A stretch of 64,000 bases of DNA, taken from Viscum album. Taxonomy: Eukaryota > Streptophyta > Magnoliopsida > Santalales > Viscaceae. The notes beneath the pieces were generated by a model that did not search any database, was not told the origin of the DNA, and saw only the letters and a program-made list of their open reading frames with translations. The translations under genes and the position numbers were made by a program. Below are positions 48,401 through 60,994 of this stretch, in pieces. How positions within the stretch are numbered: position 1 is the first letter of the stretch; the number at the start of each line of letters is the position of its first letter. The stretch is from NCBI GenBank assembly GCA_963277665.1, contig OY728122.1, positions 1,548,406,868-1,548,470,867 on the forward strand, given 5' to 3'.

Positions 48401-51400
48401 GAATATTTTTCTTTCTTCAAAGTAAATTTCGGATTTTAATTATAAGATAAACTAAAGATAAATTGATTTACTTAGAATTCAATCTATCCATTGGGAAATT
48501 TCATAAAATTATATATTAAAAATAATAATTGAGGTAAATAATGATTATAAATGTCTGATTATTCATATAAACCCACATTAAAAAATACAAGAGTTTGGTT
48601 GACTCTGAGACTTCATATCATATATCTATAAATTTATTTCATATCTTTTTGAAAATATATAAATTTTATAAAAATTATTATGAAATGTTAAAATTACAAT
48701 TTTAATTAGGATATCAATTTTTTTAATTTTCAATGTAATATTTATATCATACTCTATTATTGATGGTAACAATTGAAATTAAACCTCTTATACTATAAAT
48801 ATATACTCTTTACTAGTTCTATGCAACTCTACATAACTAAAAAAGGATGAAGGGAGTTACAGAAGTTATTATTACCATCATTGATCATGCGTTTTTATGT
48901 ATTTTTTGATACATCATAGTCTTGAAAAGATATCATTCTCTAATATTGGATAAGAAAAATGTCTATCACTATTTTAATCCCTAATAATGTTACTAATTTT
49001 CCAATAGTGATATATTAAGATAAATCATCAATAAACCAATAAAAAATACATTTCATGAATTATAGGATGTTATTCCTTCTAAATATGATGACATTTTCAT
49101 CTCTCAATAAAAAAATGGAATATTCTAATTTAATTTTTACCAGTGCACCAAATAATAAGAAAATTTTTATTGTTCAAAACATTTCCCAAAGTAAACCCCA
49201 TATTGGTTGGATATACCATTATAACATTAGAAATATATTCTATTGGATAATCTGGAAGATGAATTGGAATAATATTAGGTGACATATAACTCAATCAAGT
49301 TAGCATTGTAATTATCTTTAACTCTTATAAAATTTTGTACCCTATACACTAATTCCTAAACATGTATTTTTATACCAGCAAAATGGTATAGTAAGGAGAT
49401 TTAATCTTCAATCTAGATATTGGATTAGAAATCGTTACCACCAAAATTAAATTCAAAATAGATTCATAAATGATCAAATAAAAAAATATCATGTATACAA
49501 TCTGAATAGATTAATTGATACCATTAGTTTCATCTACATGAGAATTCATGACATAATTCACCACTAAGTAATTTAAATGTTATATATTATAGTTATGTAG
49601 TTCTTAATTTGGAACATTGATAAAATTAACTATAACTATGTCAATAAATGAACATGATGAAATAATTATCCCCAAGGAACATCACAATTTTATGGCCCCA
49701 TTTGTTAAAACGTTGATAGAGGAATTGGATGAAATAAACACTATAATTACTCTGATAAAATCTATATCACCCAATGTAAATTTTATTAAAAATTGTAAAT
49801 TATAACTCGTTAACTACTATATAACTTGGTCATTATAATTAATCCAAGTTTTATTATCACATTTAATTATAATTTAGTTTTATTAATTTGATCTTCCATT
49901 TTATGACCTTTTTTTAATCTAATTTCCATAATCTTGAAGTGTTCGGTGTGACCAAAATGAATTGTTCTTAAAAATTTAGGTATAATGAAAAAATATCTCA
50001 ATTTGAATTTAATTTATTAAACTAAAAAATGAATGTTCAACTTCTATTAAATTAATTTGTAATTTTAAAATCATATATATATATATATATGTAATGAATT
50101 TTATTTTATTGTGTCTTTTAATTTATATTTGTTAAAAATTCAAATTTTTTCATAGTTTGGATATAATTTGGATTAAATTTGTATATTTATATTTAAACCC
50201 CATTTTAAACATATTATTATTTGTTTATATTTAAATATATATTTTAAAAAAATTTATATATATGAAATTTGAGTACATTAATAAGTCATTAGGTTTGATA
50301 ACTAATATGGGTTATGGGCCTTGATAGTTGTTGGGATATCACAAATCCATTATGTTCAGTAGATCATTATTAGAAGAAAATGGGAATAATTATCTAATAT
50401 TCACTTTTAAAACTAGTAGGGAAACTTAAATTATCATAATAAATTTATATTAACACTATAAAATTCAACATGGTCTGATTTGGATAATAAAATAATATGA
50501 AATCATAGATAATAGTTATCTATAATGGATCATTTTTAACAAAATAGATATAATTTATGTATAAACATGGTTAAATATTTTCCTAATGTCATGATTTTAT
50601 TTATGTATGAGTGTTTAATGTGAATTTGTGGGACCTATGGGTTGATTCTTGGTGTGTCCCCATGTTTGATCTAATATATATTACATCAATGTCATCATAA
50701 TAAAAAAATTAAAAGTTAAATATTTTTTATTTTAATGTTGGTAACCATAAATATGTAATATAGATATTTTTTCCATTATGGGATCCTATGTGTGAATAAT
50801 ATCACAAGGTTGGAGAGATATATTAGATTGATTTAATGATGTTTATCTAGTACTACTGCATGAACAAGGAATATGTAACATGTAAAGTTCTATATAATGA
50901 TTAATTCTCTTAGTAATAGATTAATTTTTAAAATGTGTTTTAGGATCACCCTATAGAGGCCAATTATTTTTAACATCATATAAAATATAAAATTTCAAAC
51001 CATGATAGGGTGAACCATCCTATATCTTATTATAGAGTTTTATGGTGAAGTTAATATAATGATAACAGTCATATATTGTGTGGTTTCCTATGATATGACC
51101 CGCCTAGGTTTCAATGTAATGTATAACTAGATGAAGGATGTGTTACACTGTTGTGATGTAGATATTCTCTGATGATAGGTCGGGGTGACACAATGTTATG
51201 TGACGTAGGAAATCCATAGTGCGGGGTCCTAAGATCATTTTTTATGGTTCTCCAAGTAGAGAATTTATTATTATGTGACTAGAGGGGATATATAGTGAAG
51301 GTGAACCTAGAGGGTCATTACACTATGAATTGTTCTGTAATTATGTAACACATGTCAATGTAATATTTTACATTAATTAATTGAATTATTTTAATCGTTT

Positions 51401-53297
51401 AGAGATTAGTTAAAAATAATTTATTATCTTTCTTATAAAAAACACTAATAGATATTCTCTCCCTTTTCCTCCAACATCATGTGACATCACCTTCATTCTA
51501 TAATTTATTCCAATTATTTTAATCTTATGGTATCTTCACTTGTGAGTTTTCTCTCCTTTTAGGTTTTTTCTTTTTTATCCTACTATTTTGTAGAATTAGT
51601 TCTGTTATATAAATTTATTATTATTATTTTTGGATTTTATAATTATTTCATGAATAATCCCATTTATGAATGAAAAAACTAACTATATTGAATAATAATT
51701 TTCATATAGTAATAATTTAATGGATTCATAATCTATAATTAGTGTTCATCCCTATTTTTGTTTTGAATGATGTACAATCATACTGATCTATTATAATCAT
51801 GATTTGAATGTAAATTTAATGGTTCTTTAATGTATTTACAATCCAACTGAAATTAATTATGGAATAGATCAACCATTATCAATTCAAATTCTTATTTCAT
51901 GTCTACCATGGAAGGTGGGGCTTAATAAAATGGAATTAAATAATTGAAGGGAAACCTCTGTAATTCCCTTAATTGAAATTATAATGCAGTGATATATACA
52001 TAGATTCTATAGGATTTTCCCTTAATTTGTTATTTTTTCATTTTGTCTTTTATCATGATGATTTCTCTAAGAATGTATAAATAGAGGTATCTGGGAGAAA
52101 CTGTTGCTGGATGATTATTTTGGACTTATAATTATATTCATAATTATTCCATTATGACTCCCATAGTAATAATCTTATGCCTATGAATTCAGCAATTTTT
52201 CATGATAATAAATTATGAAAAAAGGTGTTTGTATTTAAATAATGAAATGTTATTATGTCCTAAAATAAAATTATTATGACTAGATAATTCTATATAAAAT
52301 GGTTATGGGTTAGGAAATTATCAAACGAGAAATAAATTATTAGTGTGATTTGATACCACATGAGGGAGACATTAAAAACTCAATTTTTGTGTTGATATTA
52401 TAGGTTACCTAGGGTAGTCACCAATTTGAAAAAAAATATTGATGATTTGTGATGTTATTAATCATTGATAGTACACAGGGTGGACATGTATATTACCTAA
52501 ATGCATTGATGATGTGTGTTTTTATTACTAATGTGTTATGGAAATTATTTTTGGATTATCTCTGACATATAATGAAACATAATTTTATTTTTTATGATAA
52601 GTGAGATAATACATATCACACCAAGACACTAAAATTCCATATATTTTTATTAATATATTTATTAATTCCATTTTCCATGAATATACTATCTAATTTCACT
52701 CAAAATTATAGAATATATGGATTCAATATTGGGTGCATGATGGGAATATAGTTAGTAAAAACCCATATACAGACCATAAAAACATGAAATAATTCATTAG
52801 AGGTTAATTACATCATCTAAACATAGTATATTTAACCATGAGGCCCATTTATGTTGATACTCACAGGTGTCTATATAGTGGCGAACAATTTGTTAAACAG
52901 TTCTTCACCACCACCTGATCGAATAATATTATATTATTTTTATAAATTCCTATTCAACCTCTCCCTATTCAAGACTCCTTTTAGCCTCTCTAACCTCCCA
53001 CTCACATGTCCTAACATATAACGATCCCTATATGAATCCCAATTTTATAATATATGGTATTTGTTGGATAAACATTATCTATTGGTGTATTTCTAATGTT
53101 TTAGAGGATCATTTATTCTTATATTCTCTTCTCCTTCCTCTCATGGTTATTTTTTCCTTCTCTATGGTCAGTATTTTTCAAACACTTTGTGGGGATTTTT
53201 ATTAACATCTCCTGCTTCTTGATTTTAGTGATTTTGAATTTATCATTATGTTTATCCATTATATTTTTTGAAAGGTTCACATAATCCATATCTTGTT
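45424..53297. other. AT-rich DNA with no recognisable gene
   Basis: Nearly 8 kb without a supportable gene. Open frames at 49055-49282 (75 codons) and 49617-49805 (62 codons, a fairly polar sequence starting MIKLTITMSINEHDEI) have no known motif. A TA microsatellite lies at 50073-50090. The segment 51080-51360 is less AT-rich and contains gtcggggtgacacaatg, similar to gypsy LTR edge motifs, and 51460-51600 is pyrimidine-rich. Either could be part of a further unpaired LTR. The rest may be transposon DNA decayed beyond reading. Confidence 0.4.
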
Positions 53298-55385
53298 TGA
53301 AGTGTGTTTTCTCTTTGAGAAACTCATTACATTTGGATGATTTATTTATTTGGATTTATGATAATTTTGTTTGAATAAAATTTGTAATTAATTCCATTAG
53401 CAATGTATTTGTATTTTTCTAAAACAAACCATTGTGTATCATAATGTTTTGGTTTTATAAGAATCGCACCCAGTCCATTAGTAATTATCTTTTTGAAAAA
53501 ATTGAATGTTGCTGAATGATTAAACCCAATAATAATGTAGAAAAATGTATTATTTTTAAGAAAGATATTTTACTAAATTAGTTAATTGGACTGAAATGTA
53601 TCATATTAAGATCATTATACCCATCAACTACATATTCATATCATTAGATCGATAATAATCAGATGAAAAAATTCGTGTATGTTGAATGTTTTTCCTTGAC
53701 GTAATCAGATAATGAATGTGGTAGCTGAGTTAGAAATATCAATGTTGTGGAATGATAATTTTTTCTTATTTCAGAGTAGTTTTAATGTAAGACTATGAAG
53801 TTAGGAGTTAGAATGTTTTAATACTATATAAGAAAAATTAGATGATTCTTTTTAGATCATGGAGTTATCAAAATTCATCAAATTTATCTACATAAAAGAA
53901 ATGAATAAATGGAGTAATCATAATTGTTATATCGATTCCATAAATCCTGTCACAATTTTCCAATGAGTAATGCAAGTTGAAGATTAATGTTTGTCAATTT
54001 TGTTGAGAGGAGTTGTCCTCCGAAACCCATTATCATAATGATGAATATATCATAATGTGGATTCCATCATTATAAAAATCCATCAGAGGATGAATCATTA
54101 TGAATGGATAAAAATGGTGATGTTTGAATAATTTTAGGATTGAGGTATGGTGATTCCATCGAAATAATATTTCCATTCTAATAATAATTCCTTCGTTATG
54201 AGGATTATATCAGACTAAGATCCAAAAGATACTTATTCATGTCATGCTGAGAAGGAAATATAATTTTTGATGAATTTGTGAAATAAATTTATTTGAAATT
54301 GATTAGAAGGAAATTGAGGTTGGGAATGAAATATATTAGTAATTAGCTGATTATGCAGAAGAATCTTAAAGAAGATTCTAGATGTTTTGATGAGAGTTGA
54401 AGTGGTAAAAATTTAAATTCAATTTGGCATAAATCTTGGAGAAATATACGGAAAATTGAAGAAGTTAATGTTTTTTAATGTGATATTCTTTTGAGGTTTT
54501 AAATTAGCGGAAGTGGGTAATGTTTTCATTTTTCGCAATTTTTTTTTCAAGTAGACTATAAATACTTTCTCAGGTGATTTAATCATTTTCATATTTTATG
54601 AAATAAATGTAATGTGTTAAATAAATCAAGTGAAAGTCATTTTCAACTAAAGATCATGCGAGGAGGATCAGAAAACTGAATGATTTTATACTATATTGAG
54701 TAATATGATATTGACACGATTGTATTGAGTGGATCAAATTGAGAAATATAATATTGACAATAAGTAAAGAGTTTTCATTTTTCATATTGAGAATGAGTTC
54801 ATTGTATTTAGTCTATCGTATTGAGAGAATCAGATCTAGTCTCATAAAATAAATTGAATTGGATCTATACATAGTGTATTAATAGAATCATAACCATACA
54901 CATCATATTTAGAGAATCAAATCAAAACATATTACATAAAAAAAATTAGATCCAACGAAATTGTGCTAAGGATTCGAACTGTGAAATTATGTAGTTGTTA
55001 AAAAAAAGTATTAATTATTTTATTTGAATCAATTTCATTATATGTAAATATTTTAAACTAATATAATTAGAATAATATTTCTTTCTAGGACATGTAAGGT
55101 CCCTAAGAAGTGTTAGAAAAAGTAGTATTTACTTCATCACAGAAACCGAATTTCATAGACCCATGAGAGTGGATTTGGAAAGGATGTAAGTTATCACCCT
55201 AAGGATAAACCTTATAAATATTCCCTGAATTACCATCTTCACTTTTTTTTCATACATTACTATTTACTAATACTTGACAAGGGAATAAATAATAATAGGT
55301 TTTTGGGGTTAAGTTTCTAAAACTGTTGAGACATTGAAGAAGTGAACAAATGATTCAACCACCTCCCCACCATCTTACTTGTTAT
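53298..55385 (+). repeat. 5' LTR and leader of the third copia element
   Basis: The start, near tgaagtgtgttttctctttg, is inferred from the polypurine-adjacent start of the other copy. Shared landmarks in order are tgtatttgtatttttctaaa, the aggaggatcagaaaactgaa segment (matching aggaagatcaagagactgaa), tcgtattgagagaatcagat, tttcatagacccatgagagt, ttcatacattactatttact and gaagtgaacaaatgattcaa. I could not fix the LTR-leader border because no primer binding site was recognised, so the LTR proper may end some 200-300 bp earlier. Confidence 0.7.
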
Positions 55386-56400
55386 TAACTCATTTGAAAA
55401 TAAAATTGGTTTTAGAAGAAAGGATCACTTTTTTAATAATTATTATGGATAATATCAATTCAGTCAATATTTGAGTAATTGATATATTTGATGGGAAAAA
55501 TATAGACATGAAAAATATGATGATTTCATATCTCATGACTATTGGCCTTGATGTGTGTGTTGATTCTATTATTGATTTTACATATATATCGATTGATTCT
55601 ATTATGAGATTTGATGATTTGGGTAATAAATAAGTTGGTGGAAAGGCTATAAATTTAATCCTTATTTTCTAATCTGATAAATTAAATCAGAACGTTATAG
55701 GTCAAAAATCCTTCAACAATTCTGCGGGAAAAGATAGAATTTATTTTCAAAGGGAATAATAATGTTACCAAAGAAATACTACCAATTTTGAATAGTAATT
55801 ATAAAGATATTAGAATAAGATATGAAGAATCCTCTATTGAACATCTCACTAGAGTAAATGAAACTGTTTTCCCCATCAGGGGATTCATAGATATCCAAGA
55901 ATATTCTAAAATTGTTAAAAAACTATTTAAAAATATCCAAGACATGTTTAATTGTAAAATTTAATCATTATAAGATGATTATAATATGCCTATGGTTGAA
56001 TTCCATAACATTTTTTTATTATAAAATGTGAACAAACTCCAATGTTTAATAATAATAGGATTGATGTGTTGGATTTTGAAAAATTGAGATAGGTGAAAAT
56101 TAAATATGTTAATGATGTTGAATCTCATGACTGATATGGAAAAGAGGATTATGATTTGAATGATAAAATAATTTTTCTTGTGTACAAGAAAAATATAATA
56201 AGAAGTAGAAAGTATGGAGGTAATATTAATTTATAATATTTTGAGTGTTGTGGAAACCGAAAAATTGGTATGAGTTTCCCTAAGAATAAATTTGGATACT
56301 ATTAAGATGATTCAGATGAAAAACCTAAATGGAAGTAGTGGAACAAAAATGATAATACAAAAATCATCCTACAAATACAAGAATAATTTCACTAGAAACA
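55386..56400 (+). pseudogene. gag of the third copia element
   Basis: The start reads NSVNI-x-VIDIFDGKNIDMK, then NMMISYLMTIGLDVCVDSII (family pattern F-D-G-x-N-F-x-x-W-x-x-x-M-x-x-x-L-x-x-L-G-x-D-V-W). Later frames give RYEESSIEHLTRVNETVFPI and then IRGFIDIQEYSKIVKKLFKN (compare 'EEExIAEYFxRVxExVNxIRGLGE...VxKVLRSLP'), and MPMVEFHNI fits the 'LTxxELxGxL' block. Stops break it. This gag differs from that of the Sirevirus-like elements at 4.3 and 33.7 kb, so it represents another family. Confidence 0.7.
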
Positions 56401-57540
56401 AAAAAATAAAATTGATTTTTAATTTTTAAATGCAAACAAATGAAAACATTTCTTTTAAATATAAACATTCAAAATTAAAGAAACATCATTAAAAAATTTG
56501 AGAAAACAAATAATTCTTTAGATGTTGAAAAATTTGGTGAAGAATATTATATATATTATTGAATTCCTTGGGAAAAAGAAAAATATAGTGAAAAAAATTG
56601 AGGTAATGAAGAAATATTGTGATGAATATATTGAAGGAAGAATATATGACATCATGTTGGGGGATGAATAAATTTAGGAGACTTGACATTACAAACTATG
56701 TATTTTTTTATAGGAAGGATGTTTGAGAATCTTATTAAGAAGATTAAATCGATGAATAACATGTTTACAAGATATAGTCTAATAAATTTGAGTCCAAAAT
56801 TACCCTGAGGAAGATGAATGAAATATTCAACATAGCGTCAAATATAAATATTGAGTCTGCTAATATTGCTATGTAGGATCAATATGAGATTCATTGAAAT
56901 CTTCTATCTCCATTATTAATGTTTCATCAGATTATTTTAACACATTAGTTTCATGAACGAAGTATTGGGAATTATTGGGTTAATGAATAATGTGAGAAAC
57001 CTATAAAATCTATAAAATCATAATACCCAACTCAAAAGGGAAGATAATTTATGTCCAAAGTATGAATGATTCGAATTAAACTATCAACATCAAAAAAAAT
57101 TAAAAAGTTAAAGACCATATTTCACATAATGATCAGGATTTTATTATTATTTTTGGTGTCATGGAATCAATACAAAGAGGGAATATAATTGTTGGTGCAA
57201 CATTTCCTTTACTCAAAGAGAATTTGAGAAAAATGTAAGAAATAATAAAATTATAATGTGAAACATTCCTAATATACAAAACATTAAAAAAGTGAATTCT
57301 CAATATTTTACAAACATAGAAATAAGAAATCAATTATATTGTATCGAATATGTTAGTGCAAGATGTGATAATGTTATTCATTATGAAAAAAAATGTATGT
57401 CACTCCTTCATGAACAAGTTTCTTACAATGCAAAAGAAAAGGATATTTGAAATATGAATGTTTTCCAAAGATACTTTTTTGACAGAGCCTTGAATTAATG
57501 TAAAAGTAATAATCAAACGATATATAACAGTGTTTTTATT
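56401..57540 (+). other. Degenerate gag C-terminus interval
   Basis: Lys/Asn-rich, stop-filled sequence between gag and the protease-region block. I could not place a zinc knuckle. The open frames seen on the opposite strand here (56489-56689, 57133-57333) are composition artefacts. Confidence 0.4.
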
Positions 57541-57563
57541 AACATATGAATATTTGAATAAAA

Positions 57564-57746
57564 ATGATGAAACATTTAGAATGCCATGATGGAGAACCAA
57601 TAACCTTGGGTAATGATAGTTACATTAAAATCAATGTAATTGGAACAACTATTATTGATGTGGAAAATTTGAAATATAAGGATGTCTTATTTATTGAGGG
57701 AATAAAACATAACATACATAGTGTAATTCAAATTTTTTTTTATTAA
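57564..57746 (+). pseudogene. Copia protease region / pre-integrase relic
   Basis: A 60-codon open segment reads MMKHLECHDGEPITLGNDSY, then IKINVIGTTIIDVENLKYKD and VLFIEGIKHNIHSVIQ. It matches the stretch after the protease active site in copia polyproteins, 'CSxHMTGxxxLFxxLxxxDGGxVTLGDNSxxxVxGIGTI...IxDVLYVEGLKHNLLSVSQ'. The active-site D-S-G lies upstream in a broken part. It is among the best preserved pieces of this element. Confidence 0.75.
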
Positions 57747-58069
57747 ATATAATTTTTTTTATAAAATATTTTTGTATCGTAAAATGTGTTCAAGATGGAA
57801 AAGTTATTATAAAAGGAGAAAAAACCTGTTGGAATCAATAACCAATTATATAATTCAACAAATCCTTTTACTTGAGTGATTATGATAAAAATATTGTGGA
57901 ATTGAAAACATGGGAACCATGGAAAGAAATTTATGTACAAACATTCTATTTTTGTTGTCATCAGAGACATTCTATAATTTAAAATAAGGGACTATGATGT
58001 TTTTATAAATTATCCAAAATTTAATATAACTAAAAAAAAGTAATAAAAGTGTTGAGATTCAATCTAGTA

Positions 58070-58765
58070 GACCACATTATCATATTCTATTTCATTTATG
58101 TGGGTTGATAAGACATAAATATATAGAAATAGATTTATCTATTATCACTTATATTTATTTTTCACTCGGACAACAAACATCATGTTCATAAAGATCATGT
58201 TAGAGGGTATTGGATTGATCTAATTCTTTAGAAATTATGTTAATAAAGAAATAGGGGTTCCCAAAAAAAAATTTTATAATAAATAAAGATACTTAATTTA
58301 AAATTTATACTTTTGAAACATATATGTTAAATCATGCAATCAAAAATTAGAATAATTCTCCATATACTCCACACAATAATAGAGTTGTAGAAATAAAGAA
58401 TATATTTTTTTGGAAATGAGATATAGTTTGATAATAGAATAAAAAAATTCAAAAATCTATTTGAGATAAGTTGTTAGTAATTTTGTACATGTTAAAAATA
58501 TAAGTTCATTGAGAACATAAACCATCATTAATCTTTACGAAATATTGTATAACAAAATTTCTTCATTGAAATACTTTAATGTTTTTGGATGTCCATGTTT
58601 TCCTAAAATCAAAAAACCAGATATGGGAAAGTTTGATGAAAAGGGTGGGGAAGTAACTTTTAAGGTTTATTCACGAAATATATGAACCTACAAATGTTGT
58701 AACAAATGGTTTCAAAAGTATGGGTAATATTATGTTTTAAAAGTTCATGAAAATAAAAAATCCTT
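58070..58765 (+). pseudogene. Integrase of the third copia element
   Basis: Frames give YHILFHLCGLIRHKYIEIDL (compare 'LxLLHxDLCGxxRxKSIxGxxY'), then around 58350 SPYTPHNNRVVEIKN (compare 'SxPYTPQQNGVVERKN', with E retained as the third catalytic residue). Near 58570-58720 come YFNVFGCPCFPKIKKPDMGK, then FDEKGGEVTF, VYSRN and KWFQKYG, matching the 'HFxVFGCxCFxxxKxxxxGKFDxxSDEGIFLGYS...' end block. The first catalytic Asp block reads FHLCG without Asp. Frameshifts and stops occur between blocks. Confidence 0.75.
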
Positions 58766-58949
58766 ATCATTTTATTGATATTTAGTGGGTGGATAAACTA
58801 GATATTTCCAACAATAGTTAAAGTATTTCAGAACATCATTATAATGATATAGAAAAATCATGTTATAAGTAATGTTAAATTGGGAATGAATCGTTGATTT
58901 TTTATAATTTACAAAAACATGTTTAGACTGACAATATTATTTGAAAAAA

Positions 58950-59820
58950 TAAGGCTCCAGTCTAGAGAAGAACAATATTGAGATTACATAATTACAATTT
59001 ATTTCTCTCAAAAGTTGAACCAGATTCATTTTCAGATTATATTCAACATAAAAAATGTTTTGACTCTATGAATGACGAGTTGTATCACATTGAAAAATTA
59101 AACAAGGGGAACTTCTGTCATGGGAAGAAAAAATATGTTATTAGATCCTTGTGGGTTTATAAAAAAAGTTAAATGAACATTGATAAGATTTAAGAAACAA
59201 ATCTAGACTTGTTTGTAAAAGCTATGAATAGGTGGAAGGTATTTATTGTGAAGAAACTTTTTCCCATGTTGAATGATTATAAACTATTAGAATGTTTATT
59301 TCCAAGGTCAGACATCAGAATTTCAATTTTTATCTTATGGATGTAATGTAATATTTATTAAATGGTGATATTAAGGATGAAGTATACATTAAAAAATCTT
59401 TTGGGTTTTCTACATGATTAGGATGAAAACAATGTTTTTAAATGGGAGATCTATTTTTATGAGTTGAAACAAGATCTACATTATTGGTATTAAAAAAAAT
59501 TTAATGTGTTTGTGAATGTAAATTGTGTTAAATTGAATTTGTGAAAAAAAAATTGTGTGAAATATTTTGACTCCATATATCTAATATTAGTTGTTTAAGT
59601 GGATGATATGTTTTTTTCCTTGGGATGGAAAAATGTTTTTAAAAAATTTTCTAATGAATTGAAAACTTTTATTGAAATTTTATTATTGTGTGTGTTAATT
59701 TTTCTCCTCTGCATACAAGATCAACAAAAAGAAAAATATATTTTCCAATCTCATGAAAAGTATTCCAGGGAATTGGAAAATAAGTTTGGGATTGATTATT
59801 TAAAATAAGATTAAACTCCT
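58950..59820 (+). pseudogene. Reverse transcriptase of the third copia element
   Basis: An open segment at 58978-59172 reads RLHNYNLFLSKVEPDSFSDY, then IQHKKCFDSMNDELYHIEKL and VIRSLWVYKKS, matching '...FxEAxxxxxWxxAMxEELxxIExNxTWxLVxRPxxxxVIGTKWVxKxK'. Around 59340-59410 a frame includes MKYTLKNLLGFLHD (compare 'EEVYIxQPPGFxxx'). At 59587-59610 the catalytic block reads LVV, stop, VDDMFF; the Tyr codon of YVDD has become TAA while both Asp codons remain. The last part (KNVFKKFSNELKTF) fits the following helix. It is non-functional. Confidence 0.75.
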
Positions 59821-60189
59821 ATTTTTGTGAGCACAAATTTGAGTAATGATGAATTTAGAATAAGTGTGAATCATAATTTCCTTTAGAAGATTATATCAAG
59901 ACACCATAACATTACATCATCAAAAATTTTTATTGTTTATGCCGTGAATTTTTTTCTAGATATCAAGGGAACATAAATGAATCTCATTGTTGGTAGAAAA
60001 GATTTTCTTGAGATATTTCAATGTAATAACATCACATGTGTTATAGTACAAAATAAATTGTGGGATGATGATTCATGGTTATACTGATGCTTATTGGGAT
60101 GGAGATTATAATGATATAAAATAAACCACATTAGGATAATTTTTCTAGGGAGAATGTTTTCTGAGTAACCATAGAGTGAGTAAATGTTT

Positions 60190-60482
60190 TGTAACATTGA
60201 GAAATGATTAATCAGAATGTATTGCAGCTAGTCAAACTTGTACTAATATTTGTATGGATTAATTCTTATTTGAATGATTTCAAATTAAAGCCTAGTAATA
60301 CATTGAATAGTTATTGTGATAGCCAGGGTGTAATTGATATTTCTAGAAATCGATTCCAACATTCAAGATCAAAATTCAATGACATAATGTTTTACATTAT
60401 AAAAGAGAAAGTAATTGCAGGATATTTTTTACTGGAATACATTTTAAAATTGTATCCTATTGTTGATATTTTTTCAAAATAA
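60190..60482 (+). pseudogene. RNase H C-terminal part of the third copia element
   Basis: A 92-codon open segment reads NQNVLQLVKLVLIFVWINSY (compare 'STAEAEYxAAxxAxxxxLWLxxxL' with heavy change), then IPILCDN-like NTLNSYCDSQGVIDISRNRF and QHSRSKFNDIMFYIIKEKVI, ending YPIVDIFSK. This matches 'PxxLYCDNxSAIxISKNPVQHSRTKHIDIRHHFIRExVxxGxxxLxYxPTxxQxADIFTK'. The catalytic-site Asp in the C-D-S segment is retained. It marks the end of pol. Confidence 0.8.
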
Positions 60483-60980
60483 ATTCATATTGAAAGGATT
60501 ATGGAATTGAACCTTAGACATCATGTTTAGCCTCCTCCCATTTACTCCTAAACCACATAAGGATGAACCCCCATGGTGCTTTGGATTATGTTTATAAAAT
60601 AGAATAGAATGTAGAAATATTATACATTTTATGAAGATTTTATTTATCATTATGAAATCAATATGAAGTAGGGAGTTTTTACTAATTCTTTTTAAATGAA
60701 TCTAAAGCTACGTTAATCATATAATGGCAGTGATAAAAATAATACTAACAGTATAAAACATAAAAGTGAGGCAGATTTAATCATTATACAGACACAATAT
60801 TTTAATAACACCGATAAATTGTATTCCAAAAAAACATTACTTTATCTAGTAGTGCATTTTATGGAAACTCATATTTTAGAAATGTTAGGTTTTGATAAAA
60901 TTTATAAAATTCAATTTATTTGAAAATGAAGAGTTGTGAAAAAATATAAGAGTTGTGGAATTTGGTAACGAGGGTTATCC
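60483..60980 (+). other. Post-pol spacer of the third copia element
   Basis: About 500 bp from the end of RNase H to the polypurine tract, AT-rich with no open frame of interest. Unlike the element at 23-35.7 kb, there is no room for an extra ORF. Confidence 0.5.
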
Positions 60981-60994
60981 AAAAAAATGGAGAT
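60981..60994 (+). promoter_or_regulatory. Polypurine tract before the 3' LTR
   Basis: aaaaaaatggagat directly precedes tgaagaacc at 60995. It resembles the copia consensus of an A/G run ending GGGAGAT followed by TG. It defines the start of the second LTR copy. Confidence 0.6.

Noticed and set aside
49617..49805. 62-codon polar frame as a host gene exon
   Set aside because: No splice-site framework, no recognisable domain and no adjoining coding segments.
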